Positions 34,201 to 42,465 of a stretch of 64,000 bases of DNA are shown piece by piece. The translations under genes and the position numbers were made by a program. This DNA is from CAVRAZ01 sp963719135. GTDB taxonomy: Bacteria > Pseudomonadota > Gammaproteobacteria > DSM-19610. The stretch is from positions 1-64,000 of the forward strand of contig CAVRAZ010000013.1 of NCBI GenBank assembly GCA_963719135.1, given 5' to 3'. The stretch's first letter is position 1. Every line of letters begins with the position of its first letter. The notes beneath the pieces are model-generated. The model made no database searches. It was given only the letters and a program-made list of their open reading frames with translations, and had not been told where the DNA came from.

Positions 34201-36783
34201 GATACGCTGGACGCCTTCGCGCATTTGCCCGACCCAGGCTGGACACTGACCGTGCTGTCACCCGACCCTTCGCCGGATACTGCATTTGAAACGGAACCGC
34301 AGTTGGCCTGGCGCACCTATGACAGTCACGAAGACTATGCGGCCGGACGCGGCAAAGCAGTCCGCGAAGCGGGTGCGGACTGGATAGCCATCATCGAACC
34401 GGGCGACCGACCTGCGCCATCTCTGTTGCGCGACCTGGGTGCTTACATCAGGTCACACCACGAATGCCGTCTCGTTTATACCGACGAGGATTCACAGGGT
34501 GACACCGACAAATCCGTGACGTTGAGACTCAAGCCCGATTGGAACGCCGACCTGCAGCGTAGCTCCTTCTATGTCGGCAAATTGTGTTTGGTACAGCGAA
34601 CCGCGCTCCAGGAGGTCGGCGGAGCGGGTGAGTTCCTGCATGCTTACAATGACGACATAGTATGGCGCATTTGGTCCAGATTCGGCGATCATGCGATCGG
34701 TCATATCAGCGAGGTGCTGGTTACCAGTGCTGCCGTGGGGAAGTCTGCGGCGCCAACAACGGGCTGCCTGGTCGAACGGCGTCGGGTATTGGATGCGCAC
34801 CTTGCGCGTTGCCGGATCGATGCCATCATAGCCGACGGCCCCGTGCCTGGGACGTTCGACGTTCAGTACCCGCTGATTGACGAACCGCTGGTCAGTCTGC
34901 TGATTCCAGCGGAGACCGATGCAACGAATCTCGCGCGGTGTATCGCCTCCATTCTAGAAAATACCGATTATGCCCATTTCGAGATACTTATCGGCGTTCC
35001 GCCGGGGCTGCGCGATCGGACCGCGGCACTCGTGACAGGTCAATTTGGTGATCGGCAAGGACTGCGCGTGGTGTTGGTGCCGGACGACCGTGGACAGAGC
35101 CGTCAGATGAATTGCCTGGCCGAGCAGGCCGGAGGGGAGGTTCTGTTGTTCATGCGCGATCAGATGGTCGTGCTGCAACCTGCATGGTTGCGCCGTATGC
35201 TGGCCCACTGCACGCGCCCGGGCGTGGGGCTGGTTGGCGCTCGTATTGTTAACCAACGCAGAGCGTTGGTCCATGCGGGCATCACCCTGGGACTCGGTTC
35301 AATTGGCGTCGGGGCGCGCGTCAATGAAGGTATGCATCTGTCGTCTCCCGGTTATATGAATTTCAACCAAGTCACCAGGGAGGTGGGCGCGGTATCGAGT
35401 CTTTGCATGATGATGACTGCTGCTGCATTTACGAGAACCGGCGGTTTTTCGCACGAGCTCAGGATCCCGCTGTACTGCGACGTGGATTTTTCGCAACGAG
35501 TGCGAGCCGCGGGGCAGAAAGTGGTATGGACTCCGCATGCGACGCTGATGTATTCAGGGGAACAGAACCAGGTGGATGGGTTTGCGCACAGCAGGGACCA
35601 GTTACGCGAAGAGGCCGATTATCTCCATACGCATTGGCTCAACGTGCTGGCCCGGGACCCCGGTTACCACCTTCAGCTCGGCCTGAGAAGTCAGCGTTTC
35701 GGACAGGACATCGATTTTCCCTGTGGCTGGAATCCCGACCTGGATAGGCGGCCTAAGGTGATTGCAGCCGGTACAGGATCAGTCGGATCCTGGTATTACC
35801 GCGGTTTGCAGCCGATAGACTGTTTGACGCGGGACGGGCTGGTTCATTCGACGCTGGTGCGGTTCCCGCGCGGCGGATCGACGCTTGCGATACCGAGTGT
35901 TGTCGACCTGCAACGCATGCAGCCGGATACCCTGCTGTTGCACAACACGGTACACGATGCACACATCGAAGCTTTGATGGCCTACAGGAAGCATAGCGAT
36001 GTTTTCATCGTATTCGGCCAGGACGACCTCATGTTCGCGCTGCCCCAGTCGAATCCCTTTGCCAAGACGGTTTACAAGGATATGAAGAAGCGGCTGCGTC
36101 GTTGTCTGGATCTGTCTGACCGGCTGGTGGTAACCACCGAGCCGCTGGCTGATGCGCTCGGGGACTGGATCGACGATGTACAGATAATTCCAAACTATCT
36201 CGATGAGACCGTCTGGGCGCATCTCGTTTCGCAGCGTTCCACGGGAGGAAAGCCGCGTGTCGGTTGGGCTGGCGCTTCCCAACATGCCGGCGATCTGCGC
36301 TTGCTGGAAGATGTTGTGAAGGAGACCGCGAGCGAAGTCGACTGGGTGTTCTTCGGCATGTGTCCGCCCGCACTTAGGCCTTTCGTCACGGAAATCCACG
36401 CTGGCGTCGCTCTGGATGCCTACCCGGCAGAGCTTGCGACGCTGAACCTCGACCTCGCGCTTGCACCGTTGGAATACAACCGGTTTAATGAGGCTAAGAG
36501 CAATCTGCGCATTCTCGAATACGGCGCCTTTGGCTGGCCCGTCATAGCAACTGACATCGAACCCTATCGTAATGCACCGGTGTCCCGGGTGAAAAACCAC
36601 CCGCGCGCCTGGATCAATGCAATACGCGAACACATCCACGACGACGCGGCCGCGCGACGGGCAGGTGAACGACTGAAACAGTGGGTTGCAGACCGCTGGA
36701 TGCTGCAATCGCACCGTGAAGAGTGGTTGAGAGCGCTCTCACCGGTCCAAACGGTCCCCCAGTCCAGAATCGAGATGTCGTGA
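31246..36783 (+). CDS. Giant sulfotransferase-TPR-multi-glycosyltransferase
   Basis: 1845 residues, coupled by an ATGA overlap to the gene before it. Order of parts: sulfotransferase (about 10-280) with intact phosphosulfate motifs SLPRSGSTLLQRLL and FVFLLRNPLAIAAS; TPRs (about 304-415, LNAEGEALF, AHNNLAVVNWQLG); a GT-A-like unit (about 446-685, VNSDILL); a GT2 domain (about 712-948, AIVSTYNSEAFIEECLLDL, CSTNDRL); a second GT2-like unit (about 967-1205) with LVYTDEDSQGDT and LKPDWNADL; a third (about 1212-1465, SLLIPAETDATN, CDVDFSQRVRAAG); and a GT4/GT-B-like unit (about 1504-1835, GWAGASQHAGDLRLLEDV, LAPLEYNRFNEAKSNLRILEYGAFGWPVIATD). No membrane segments. Probably assembles and sulfates a flagellin glycan in the cytoplasm. 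The second and third GT2-like units have weak DxD motifs and may be structural. Confidence 0.85.
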   Translation: MNDTTTRGGNLIFLISLPRSGSTLLQRLLSGHTQIHSAAEPWLMLLPTYALRETGLDAEYDAALARQGLEDFIGGLEHGYEVFDDAVRAYAGTLYGTALAQSGKRLFLDKTPRYWHVLPDLKRLFPEASFVFLLRNPLAIAASTLSTWLDGDTQRLRDTTHAQDLDEGPGAIAAAIRRADHRDCVVRYEDLVADPEQTLRVLCTFLGIEFEASMLEYGSRPEPRGRHGDATSIHHHGQAVTSYRDTWRNSFAGKAGGEFAAEYLERLGADVLGVWGYDAGRLCSQLRAQVESDGRADHADVGEADRLNAEGEALFAAARYREARDLFAQVVDRYPNFVMAHNNLAVVNWQLGDQAGAVDALRSGLEQDALDRNLIVNAAEILSALGLRDDAVLLCNRYLTERPDDEAVKSQRARLADAPATDQRIDPTVTQTPLRPPVPAQESEPPVLIGTSIAPFGIEKQQLAIQSWLNLGFDVISLNVQHEIDELKPCFPEVRFVCATRDGKRAAGKPYVFIDDLLAALRGSNHGIVGIVNSDILLRAQPGLRGHLAEQAREGLVYGSRLDVENLDDDHGYVYHRGFDFFFFDRRSTAGIPPSDFLLGVPWWDYWLPAAFLMQDVAVRRLDSPIAYHRQHPANYSGRLLQDYGDLFATRCASLPFVAVFGQCAGLNVGDARYGVLADAALDHLSRHSQKIGLPPALTATKPKHPRDLRSPRISAIVSTYNSEAFIEECLLDLARQTNAGEIEIIVIDAASPENERAVVERFRESHPECQIRYERADRRIGVYAAWNRAVRMARGDYLITCSTNDRLRLDACEILARTLDEHPELDLVYGNSYLTRQPHESFDAPTLASLYVWPEYSYQLLTEMCMVGPHPMWRRSVHEDTGHFDETLTALGDQEFWLRMGQTHRLKALPDFTGLYYVSNDSITGDLNVMQAETDRVQTYYRTKYRFQEWSSRRRRQVDLPLEGAGISVAVFVECRASDLSALADTLDAFAHLPDPGWTLTVLSPDPSPDTAFETEPQLAWRTYDSHEDYAAGRGKAVREAGADWIAIIEPGDRPAPSLLRDLGAYIRSHHECRLVYTDEDSQGDTDKSVTLRLKPDWNADLQRSSFYVGKLCLVQRTALQEVGGAGEFLHAYNDDIVWRIWSRFGDHAIGHISEVLVTSAAVGKSAAPTTGCLVERRRVLDAHLARCRIDAIIADGPVPGTFDVQYPLIDEPLVSLLIPAETDATNLARCIASILENTDYAHFEILIGVPPGLRDRTAALVTGQFGDRQGLRVVLVPDDRGQSRQMNCLAEQAGGEVLLFMRDQMVVLQPAWLRRMLAHCTRPGVGLVGARIVNQRRALVHAGITLGLGSIGVGARVNEGMHLSSPGYMNFNQVTREVGAVSSLCMMMTAAAFTRTGGFSHELRIPLYCDVDFSQRVRAAGQKVVWTPHATLMYSGEQNQVDGFAHSRDQLREEADYLHTHWLNVLARDPGYHLQLGLRSQRFGQDIDFPCGWNPDLDRRPKVIAAGTGSVGSWYYRGLQPIDCLTRDGLVHSTLVRFPRGGSTLAIPSVVDLQRMQPDTLLLHNTVHDAHIEALMAYRKHSDVFIVFGQDDLMFALPQSNPFAKTVYKDMKKRLRRCLDLSDRLVVTTEPLADALGDWIDDVQIIPNYLDETVWAHLVSQRSTGGKPRVGWAGASQHAGDLRLLEDVVKETASEVDWVFFGMCPPALRPFVTEIHAGVALDAYPAELATLNLDLALAPLEYNRFNEAKSNLRILEYGAFGWPVIATDIEPYRNAPVSRVKNHPRAWINAIREHIHDDAAARRAGERLKQWVADRWMLQSHREEWLRALSPVQTVPQSRIEMS

Positions 36784-37159
36784 TAGGCCGGCAACACCGG
36801 CAGCGAACTGGTGTCGTGAAGCGCCCATATCTGCGTTGCTCGGATGTCTTGGTGGTCGCCATGGCCCGCGATCCGATCCGGCGTTCAAAGCGGTTGGCTC
36901 CTCACCAGGCTGCCGGGCCAGCCCACTGCCGCGATGCGCGGACTGGGCTGCGGGCGCAAGTTCGTTAACTTGCTGTCGCCGCATGCAAAAGTGATTGGAG
37001 CGATGCAGCGTGCCCTGGTTCAAGTATTCGGCGGCATGAACGCTATTACCTGCGGAAGCGGTAAATACCCGATCAATCAGGAAAGTGTATATCCGCTAAT
37101 TTAAGAATTGTGTGCTCCTCCAATGGTCGGGGCATACCCTGAAGCTTGGGAGAATATCC
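36784..37159. other. Intergenic region upstream of the flagellin gene
   Basis: 376 bases. There is no convincing gene. I searched for sigma-28 (TAAA-N15-GCCGATAA) and sigma-54 (GG-N10-GC) sites. The best sigma-28-like match is TCAAGTAT-N11-AACGCTAT at 37020-37046, which is poor. No T-tailed terminator is visible after the giant glycosyltransferase gene. GGGAG at 37148-37152 is the fliC ribosome site. Confidence 0.5.
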
Positions 37160-37996
37160 ATGGCGTTAACCGTCTATACCAATACCGCCTCGCTGAACGC
37201 GCAGCGCAATCTGTCCATGTCGCAGAGTTCGCTGAATACCTCGTTGCAGCGGCTATCATCTGGTCTCCGGGTTAACAGCGCGAAGGACGACGCGTCGGGC
37301 ATGTTCGTAATCGAGCAGATGACTGCCGACATCCGCGGCTTGAACCAGTCGGTGCGCAATGCCCAGGATGGTATTTCGCTGGGTCAGACCGCTGAAGGCG
37401 CGCTTGCCCAGATCACCAACAACATTCAGCGTATTCGCGAAATCGCTGTGCAGTCGGCGAACGCCACGACGGGCAACCGCTCCGGTCTTCAGGCGGAAGC
37501 CGATCAGCTGACTCAGGAAATCTCGCGCATCGTTCAGACCACCGAGTTCAACGGTACCCAGTTGCTGGACGGCACCGGCGGTGCGCTGGTGTTCCAGGTC
37601 GGCCAGGACGGCGCTGCGGACAATCAGGTGACGGTAAACGGCGCGGATATGACCAGCCTGAATGTCTACAACGCTTCGCTGACTGCCAGCGGGACGGTTG
37701 ACGTTAGTTCGGCCACGGCTGCGTCCGCTGCTCTGACGAGCCTGGACTCCGATATCAACGCGGTGTCGACCAGCCGGTCGACTTTCGGCGCGGTCCAAAA
37801 CCGGTTTGACGCAGTCGTCGTCAACCTGACGACCTACGCCGAGAACCTGTCGGCAGCGCGCGGCCGTATCCAGGATGCGGACTTTGCGGCGGAGACGGCG
37901 AACCTGACCCGCTCGCAGATCTTGCAGCAGGCCGGTGTGGCGATGCTGGCCCAGGCCAACTCGCTGCCGCAGCTGGCGTTGTCACTGCTGAAGTAA
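37160..37996 (+). CDS. fliC: Flagellin FliC
   Basis: The filament subunit, only 278 residues and thus close to the minimal D0-D1 form. The N-terminal part is ALTVYTNTASLNAQRNLSMSQSSLNTSLQRLSSGLRVNSAKDDASG, the classic export and polymerisation region; the C-terminal part is LSAARGRIQDADFAAETANLTRSQILQQAGVAMLAQAN, ending LALSLLK. The central variable part (about 165-215) is short and rich in Ser and Thr (ASLTASGTVDVSSATAASAALTSL), a plausible set of O-glycosylation sites for the enzymes encoded upstream. The ATG at 37160 is preferred over an upstream in-frame start on homology. A strong terminator follows. Confidence 0.95.
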   Translation: MALTVYTNTASLNAQRNLSMSQSSLNTSLQRLSSGLRVNSAKDDASGMFVIEQMTADIRGLNQSVRNAQDGISLGQTAEGALAQITNNIQRIREIAVQSANATTGNRSGLQAEADQLTQEISRIVQTTEFNGTQLLDGTGGALVFQVGQDGAADNQVTVNGADMTSLNVYNASLTASGTVDVSSATAASAALTSLDSDINAVSTSRSTFGAVQNRFDAVVVNLTTYAENLSAARGRIQDADFAAETANLTRSQILQQAGVAMLAQANSLPQLALSLLK

Positions 37997-38028
37997 GGTC
38001 AACGCCTTTCGGTCGTAATCCAGGGATG

Positions 38029-38062
38029 GGTGGAGCAGGGATCGCTCCACCTTTTCCTTTTT
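38029..38062 (+). terminator. Rho-independent terminator of fliC
   Basis: GGTGGAGC (38029-38036), a 7-base loop and GCTCCACC (38044-38051) are followed by TTTTCCTTTTT. This makes the flagellin message monocistronic, or strongly reduces readthrough into flaG. Confidence 0.88.
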
Positions 38063-38084
38063 GATGTGAACCAGGGTGAACACC

Positions 38085-38477
38085 ATGGCCAGCGATTTCA
38101 TCTCTTCGGTGTCCGGGATGGCTGAAACCAGCCCGTCGCCGGAACCAGCGATAATCCCACGCGCGAGGGTGCCAGCGGCAAACGAAGCAGGGAAGGATTC
38201 GGCACCATCATCCGGCAACAGGATGCCGCATGATTCCAGACAAGAGGCCACCGGCGTGCCGACAGTCGAGGCGGCGGTGAGGCGCCTCAGCGATTACGTT
38301 CAGAACCACCAGCGAGACCTGAAGTTCAGTGTGGATCAGGCAACGGGGCGCACGGTAATCAAGGTGATCGACGCGGAAACCAAGGAAGTCATACGGCAAA
38401 TACCGCCAGAGCGCGTCCTGAATCTCGTTCAGCGCCTCGAATCCATGGACGGCCTGATTCTGGAAGAACAGGCATAA
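38085..38477 (+). CDS. flaG: FlaG family protein
   Basis: A 130-residue protein. The first 65 residues are low-complexity (Pro, Ala, Ser). The conserved FlaG domain is at the C-terminus: VQNHQRDLKFSVDQATGRTVIKVIDAETKEVIRQIPPERVLNLVQRL. FlaG affects filament length in pseudomonads and vibrios. The ATG at 38085 has AGGGTGA six bases upstream. The GTG three codons earlier lies inside that site and is unlikely. Located between fliC and fliD as in other polar flagellates. Confidence 0.85.
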   Translation: MASDFISSVSGMAETSPSPEPAIIPRARVPAANEAGKDSAPSSGNRMPHDSRQEATGVPTVEAAVRRLSDYVQNHQRDLKFSVDQATGRTVIKVIDAETKEVIRQIPPERVLNLVQRLESMDGLILEEQA

Positions 38478-38479
38478 CC

Positions 38480-38495
38480 TGGCATCGCTCTTGCT
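38480..38495 (+). promoter_or_regulatory. Sigma-54 promoter of fliD
   Basis: TGGCATCgctcTTGCT, with GG and GC 10 bases apart, starts three bases after the flaG stop and lies 53 bases before the fliD ATG. Confidence 0.88.
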
Positions 38496-38547
38496 TGGAT
38501 TCAACCTAGGCATGAATGAAGCGGCGACGGAATCGGACTAGTTCGAC

Positions 38548-39873
38548 ATGATCAGTTCCCCCGGTATTGGTTCAGGGCTCGATGTCAATACGATAGTTCA
38601 GAAGTTGATGGCTATCGAGAGTCAGCCACTGAACGATCTCCAGACGGACCGCACGAATCTAGAAGCCCAGTTGAGCGCCTACGGGCAGCTCAAGAGTTCG
38701 CTTGCGACTTTCCAAAGCGCTCTTTCGGACCTGAAGACCGTCGATGCCTTCACGGTATACAAGGCCAACTCGGGCGACGAGTCAGCGTTCACCGCAACGG
38801 CCAACAGCGGTGCCGCCCCAGGCCAGATGGACATCAAGGTGATGAACCTGGCCCAGGCGCACAAGATGGGGTCGACAGCCTTTACCGATACCGATACTAC
38901 GACGATTGGTAATCCCGGCGACCAGATGACGTTCACGGTAAACGGACAGTCATTCACCGTCGATGCGGGAGGTCTGACCCTTGCGGGGCTGCAGAACGCG
39001 ATCAATACTGCGGCGGACAATGTTGGTATTTCCGCCAGTATTGTCAGCGAGAACAGCGGCGCGAGCTATCTGGTTCTCACCTCGAATGAAACCGGCACGG
39101 CCAACGCCATCGATATCAGCTTCACCAACCCGGCGGTGGAAACCCAACTGGGCATGACGACGGTCAACAGCGCCGAGAATGCGCGTATTCTGATCGACAA
39201 TACCTATACCGTCACGCGTTCCTCCAATGTCATCGACGACGCGATCAGCGGCGTGACCCTGACGGTCAAGTCTCAGACCAGCAGCGCTGTCCCGCTCACG
39301 ATAGAACGGAACGTCGACAAGGTGACCGAGAATGTCCAGACGTTCGTCGATAGCTACAATGCATTGCGGACTACAATAGAAGGCTTGCGAACCAACGAGC
39401 TGAAGGCGGACAGCACGCTGAGTTCGATAGACAGCCAGCTTCGTTCGGTGTTCAATACGCCGCCCGGCGGCCTGACCAACGATTTCAAGTATCTCGCGGA
39501 AGTCGGCGTCGCCTTCCAGAAGGACGGTAGCCTTGCGTTGGACTCGGCGCGGCTGAAGGACATCGTTTCGACCGACTTCAGCCAGGTTGCGCAGCTATTC
39601 GCAAACGACGACCAGGGATACCTGTTCCGCCTGGACAGCGCCGTCGAGAGCATCAATCAGAGCGACGGCCTGATCCAGGACCGCGAGGACGGTATCAATA
39701 CCCGCATCGATACGGTCGATAAACGGATATCGGACATGCAGTACCGGTTGCAGTTGACGCAGCAACGGCTGCTGAACCAATACACCGCGCTCGACACGCT
39801 CGTCGGGCAGTTGAACGGTACCAGCCAGTATCTGACGCAGCAGTTGAACAACCTGCCCAAGATCGGGCAATGA
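38548..39873 (+). CDS. fliD: Filament cap protein FliD (HAP2)
   Basis: A 441-residue capping protein that folds flagellin at the filament tip. The conserved N-terminus is SSPGIGSGLDVNTIVQKLMAIESQPLNDLQTDRTNLEAQLSAYGQLKSSLATFQSAL. The C-terminal half has the FliD_C segment (FVDSYNALRTTIEGLRTNE) and a terminal coiled coil (ISDMQYRLQLTQQRLLNQYTALDTLVGQLNGTSQYLTQQL). It heads the fliDST group under a sigma-54 promoter. Confidence 0.94.
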   Translation: MISSPGIGSGLDVNTIVQKLMAIESQPLNDLQTDRTNLEAQLSAYGQLKSSLATFQSALSDLKTVDAFTVYKANSGDESAFTATANSGAAPGQMDIKVMNLAQAHKMGSTAFTDTDTTTIGNPGDQMTFTVNGQSFTVDAGGLTLAGLQNAINTAADNVGISASIVSENSGASYLVLTSNETGTANAIDISFTNPAVETQLGMTTVNSAENARILIDNTYTVTRSSNVIDDAISGVTLTVKSQTSSAVPLTIERNVDKVTENVQTFVDSYNALRTTIEGLRTNELKADSTLSSIDSQLRSVFNTPPGGLTNDFKYLAEVGVAFQKDGSLALDSARLKDIVSTDFSQVAQLFANDDQGYLFRLDSAVESINQSDGLIQDREDGINTRIDTVDKRISDMQYRLQLTQQRLLNQYTALDTLVGQLNGTSQYLTQQLNNLPKIGQ

Positions 39874-39916
39874 CAAGGGATCGACTCCCGAAACGGACGT
39901 TATGTATTGAGGTGGA

Positions 39917-40354
39917 ATGATGAGTTCAGTCAATGCTCGAAACGCACTCAGTCAGTACAGCCAGAACAACGCTAAAGCTGCGATCGAATCGGCCAGCCCG
40001 CACCGCCTGATCCAGATGCTGATGGCAGGCGCGCTGGACAAGATCGCGTCCGCCAAGGGGCACATGCAGCGCGGCGAGATCATGCTGAAGGGACGCCAGA
40101 TAGGTGCTGCGATTTCGATCCTGGAAGGCTTGAAAATGAGTCTCGACAAGGAACAGGGGGGGGGAATCGCGGCCAATCTCGAAGAACTCTACATCTACAT
40201 GGAACGGCGGCTGATTGAGGCAAACCGTTGTGATGATTTGTCCACCCTGGACGAAGTCAGTCATCTGTTGCACGAAATCAAAGGCGCCTGGGATGCCATT
40301 AGCGGCCAGGCAGCACCCGAAACGGTGCCGTCCATCGCCTCCGAAGGCGGTTGA
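39917..40354 (+). CDS. fliS: Flagellin export chaperone FliS
   Basis: A 145-residue four-helix chaperone that keeps flagellin unfolded before export. Diagnostic segments are ALSQYSQNNAKAAIESASPHRLIQMLMAGALDKIASAKGHMQRGE and the later GIAANLEELYIYMERRLIEANRCDDLSTLDEVSHLLHEIKGAWD. Two adjacent ATG codons follow a GAGGTGG ribosome site; the second (39920) gives the usual MSSVNARNAL start. Confidence 0.93.
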   Translation: MMSSVNARNALSQYSQNNAKAAIESASPHRLIQMLMAGALDKIASAKGHMQRGEIMLKGRQIGAAISILEGLKMSLDKEQGGGIAANLEELYIYMERRLIEANRCDDLSTLDEVSHLLHEIKGAWDAISGQAAPETVPSIASEGG

Positions 40355-40678
40355 ATGGAAGTCGAGCGGACGCAGTTGCTGGCCAGCATTCTTCAGACCA
40401 GCCACGAGATGCTGGAGCACGCCCGGGACGGCCACTGGCATCGGGTAGCGGAGCTGGAGGCGGCGCGGCGTGCACAAGTCGAGGTGTTCTTCGCCAATCC
40501 GGTGACGGCCGACGACGGTGCCGATGTTGCTGCCGCGATCCGCGAAGTGCTGAGGTTCAACGAGCAGGTAACCCGACTGGGTATGCAGGCGCGCGACCGT
40601 GTTTGCGAGCAACATCGGGAGCAGAAGATCGGCGACAAGGCACGTCGGGCTTACCGCCAATGTGCGGCACGAACCTGA
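40355..40678 (+). CDS. fliT: FliT-like flagellar export chaperone
   Basis: A 107-residue all-helical protein immediately after fliS (the ATG abuts the fliS stop). The position, length and pattern (MLEHARDGHWHRVAELEAARRAQVEVFF, then LRFNEQVTRLGMQARDRVCEQ) fit FliT, the chaperone for the FliD cap. Sequence conservation of this family is weak, so the assignment rests partly on neighbourhood. Confidence 0.7.
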   Translation: MEVERTQLLASILQTSHEMLEHARDGHWHRVAELEAARRAQVEVFFANPVTADDGADVAAAIREVLRFNEQVTRLGMQARDRVCEQHREQKIGDKARRAYRQCAART

Positions 40679-40834
40679 AATACACCTAACTATCTAATAT
40701 ACAGTGATTAAATTCGGCGCCGGCCGTCTCGGCCAATGCCGCTCCTAACGACTCGACCGGCGGTACCCCGGCCGAACCATCGCATGGCGATCGCCAACCA
40801 GAAAATCTGTCCTGGCGCTGTTCACGACAAATTT

Positions 40835-40863
40835 TTGACATTTATTTCGATCAATGCTTAACT
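40835..40863 (+). promoter_or_regulatory. Sigma-70-type promoter of fleQ
   Basis: TTGACA (40835-40840), a 17-base spacer, and TTAACT (40858-40863) preceded by TGC, an extended -10 pattern. No GG-N10-GC site is present. This agrees with fleQ being the top of the cascade and not sigma-54 dependent. Confidence 0.6.
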
Positions 40864-40950
40864 CTGGCCGGTATTTCCGCACCGGGCAGGCAGTTATCTT
40901 GAACTGGCGCCATTTTCCTTAAGTTCGATAATCCAGCAACAGGCAGGGTC

Positions 40951-42411
40951 ATGGGAGCATCCATGGTTAATCAGGAACCGAAGGTTCTCATTATCGAAGC
41001 AGACGCCGATCGCGGGCAGGAATTGCAGGCGGTACTGAAGTTCATCAACTTCGAGCCGGTCTGGACTCGCGATTGCAGCCGTTGGAACGAAGCGCTTGAA
41101 AACACCGAGGCGGTGTTGGCGGTTCTGGTCGGCGCCTGTCAGTCGGACAAAGCGCTTCAGAAGTTATTGAAAGAGGTTCACGACCACGACGAACACTTGC
41201 CGATATTTCTGCTCGCGGAAAAGGACAAGGAACCGACGGTCGCCATTGAGCCGAGTTCCTGCATCCTCGGCCGCGTCGCCTTGCCGCCGCGTTATACGCA
41301 ATTGACCAACGCCCTACATCAGGCGGAAGTTTACCGCGAAACGAGAAAAGAGGGCGCGAAACACCGCCCGGTGGATTTGTTCCGCAGTCTGGTGGGCACC
41401 AGCCGTCCCGTGCAATTGGTACGCAAGATGATTCAGCAGGTCGCCGAATCCGATGCCAACGTGCTGATACTGGGCGAATCCGGGACCGGAAAAGAGGTGG
41501 TCGCCCGTAACCTGCACTATTACTCGTCGCGCCGGGAATATCCATTTGTGCCGGTCAATTGCGGCGCGATTCCCGGTGATCTGCTCGAGTCCGAACTGTT
41601 CGGCCATGAAAAGGGCGCCTTCACCGGCGCAATTAGTGCGCGCCAGGGCCGTTTCGAACTGGCCGAGAAGGGCACGCTGTTTCTGGACGAAATCGGCGAC
41701 ATGAGCCTGCCGATGCAGGTCAAACTTTTGCGTGTCCTGCAAGAGAGAACGTTCGAACGTGTCGGCAGCAACAAGAGTATCGACGCCAACGTCAGAATCA
41801 TAGCCGCCACGCACCGCAATCTGGAGGAGGCCATCGTCGCCGGCAGATTTCGCGAGGACCTCTATTACCGGTTGAACGTCTTTCCGATCGAGATGCCCCC
41901 GCTACGCGAACGGGTCGAGGACATCCCCTTGCTGGTCAATGAGCTGATCCGGCGCATCGAACACGAGAAGCGCGGATCGGTGCGTCTGACGCGCGGCGCG
42001 ATTGTCGCACTGTGCCAGTATAGCTGGCCCGGCAACGTCCGCGAACTGGCCAACCTGATCGAGCGGATGGCGATACTGTACCCATTCGGCGTGGTGGACG
42101 TTGGCGATCTGCCGGAGAAATTCCAGGTCGAGGTCGACGGCGACGCGGAGCAGCCGGCGATTTCCGAAGAGATCCTTTCGATCCCGCCCATGCAGTACGA
42201 CCTCGAGACCGAGCCGCGACTGCCTCGCGGCGGCCTGGATCTCAAGGAGCACCTCAGCAATCTGGAGGTGGGCTTCATCAAACAGGCACTGGATGACGCC
42301 AACGGCGTCGTCGCACGTGCGGCCAAACGGCTCGGAATGCGCCGTACGACTCTGGTGGAAAAGCTGCGCAAGTACGGGCTCCAGCGTAGCGATGATGCGT
42401 CGGGAGTTTGA
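40951..42411 (+). CDS. fleQ: Master flagellar activator FleQ
   Basis: A 486-residue sigma-54 enhancer-binding protein at the top of the flagellar cascade, known in Pseudomonas to sense c-di-GMP. The N-terminal receiver-like domain (about 10-125) lacks a phosphoacceptor aspartate. The linker LFRSLVG (143-149) is the c-di-GMP-binding motif described for FleQ. The AAA+ domain has GESGTGKE (175-182), GAFTGA (222-227, sigma-54 contact) and LFLDEIGDMS (Walker B). The C-terminus is a Fis-type helix-turn-helix (VVARAAKRLGMRRTTLVEKLRKYGL). An alternative ATG at 40963 is preceded by GGGAG and gives MVNQEPK. Confidence 0.93.
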   Translation: MGASMVNQEPKVLIIEADADRGQELQAVLKFINFEPVWTRDCSRWNEALENTEAVLAVLVGACQSDKALQKLLKEVHDHDEHLPIFLLAEKDKEPTVAIEPSSCILGRVALPPRYTQLTNALHQAEVYRETRKEGAKHRPVDLFRSLVGTSRPVQLVRKMIQQVAESDANVLILGESGTGKEVVARNLHYYSSRREYPFVPVNCGAIPGDLLESELFGHEKGAFTGAISARQGRFELAEKGTLFLDEIGDMSLPMQVKLLRVLQERTFERVGSNKSIDANVRIIAATHRNLEEAIVAGRFREDLYYRLNVFPIEMPPLRERVEDIPLLVNELIRRIEHEKRGSVRLTRGAIVALCQYSWPGNVRELANLIERMAILYPFGVVDVGDLPEKFQVEVDGDAEQPAISEEILSIPPMQYDLETEPRLPRGGLDLKEHLSNLEVGFIKQALDDANGVVARAAKRLGMRRTTLVEKLRKYGLQRSDDASGV

Positions 42412-42465
42412 CGTCATCGAACTTGCTTGTCTCTAACTAACCGAAATCTATAGATAAGATGTCGC

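Noticed and set aside
37020..37046. Sigma-28-like site TCAAGTAT-N11-AACGCTAT before fliC
   Set aside because: The -10 half matches at only four of eight positions and the site is about 110 bases from the ATG; too weak to annotate.
36784..37159. Possible gene or small RNA between the giant transferase and fliC
   Set aside because: Only short frames without ribosome sites; no hairpin with a T tract and no promoter pair clear enough to support an RNA gene.
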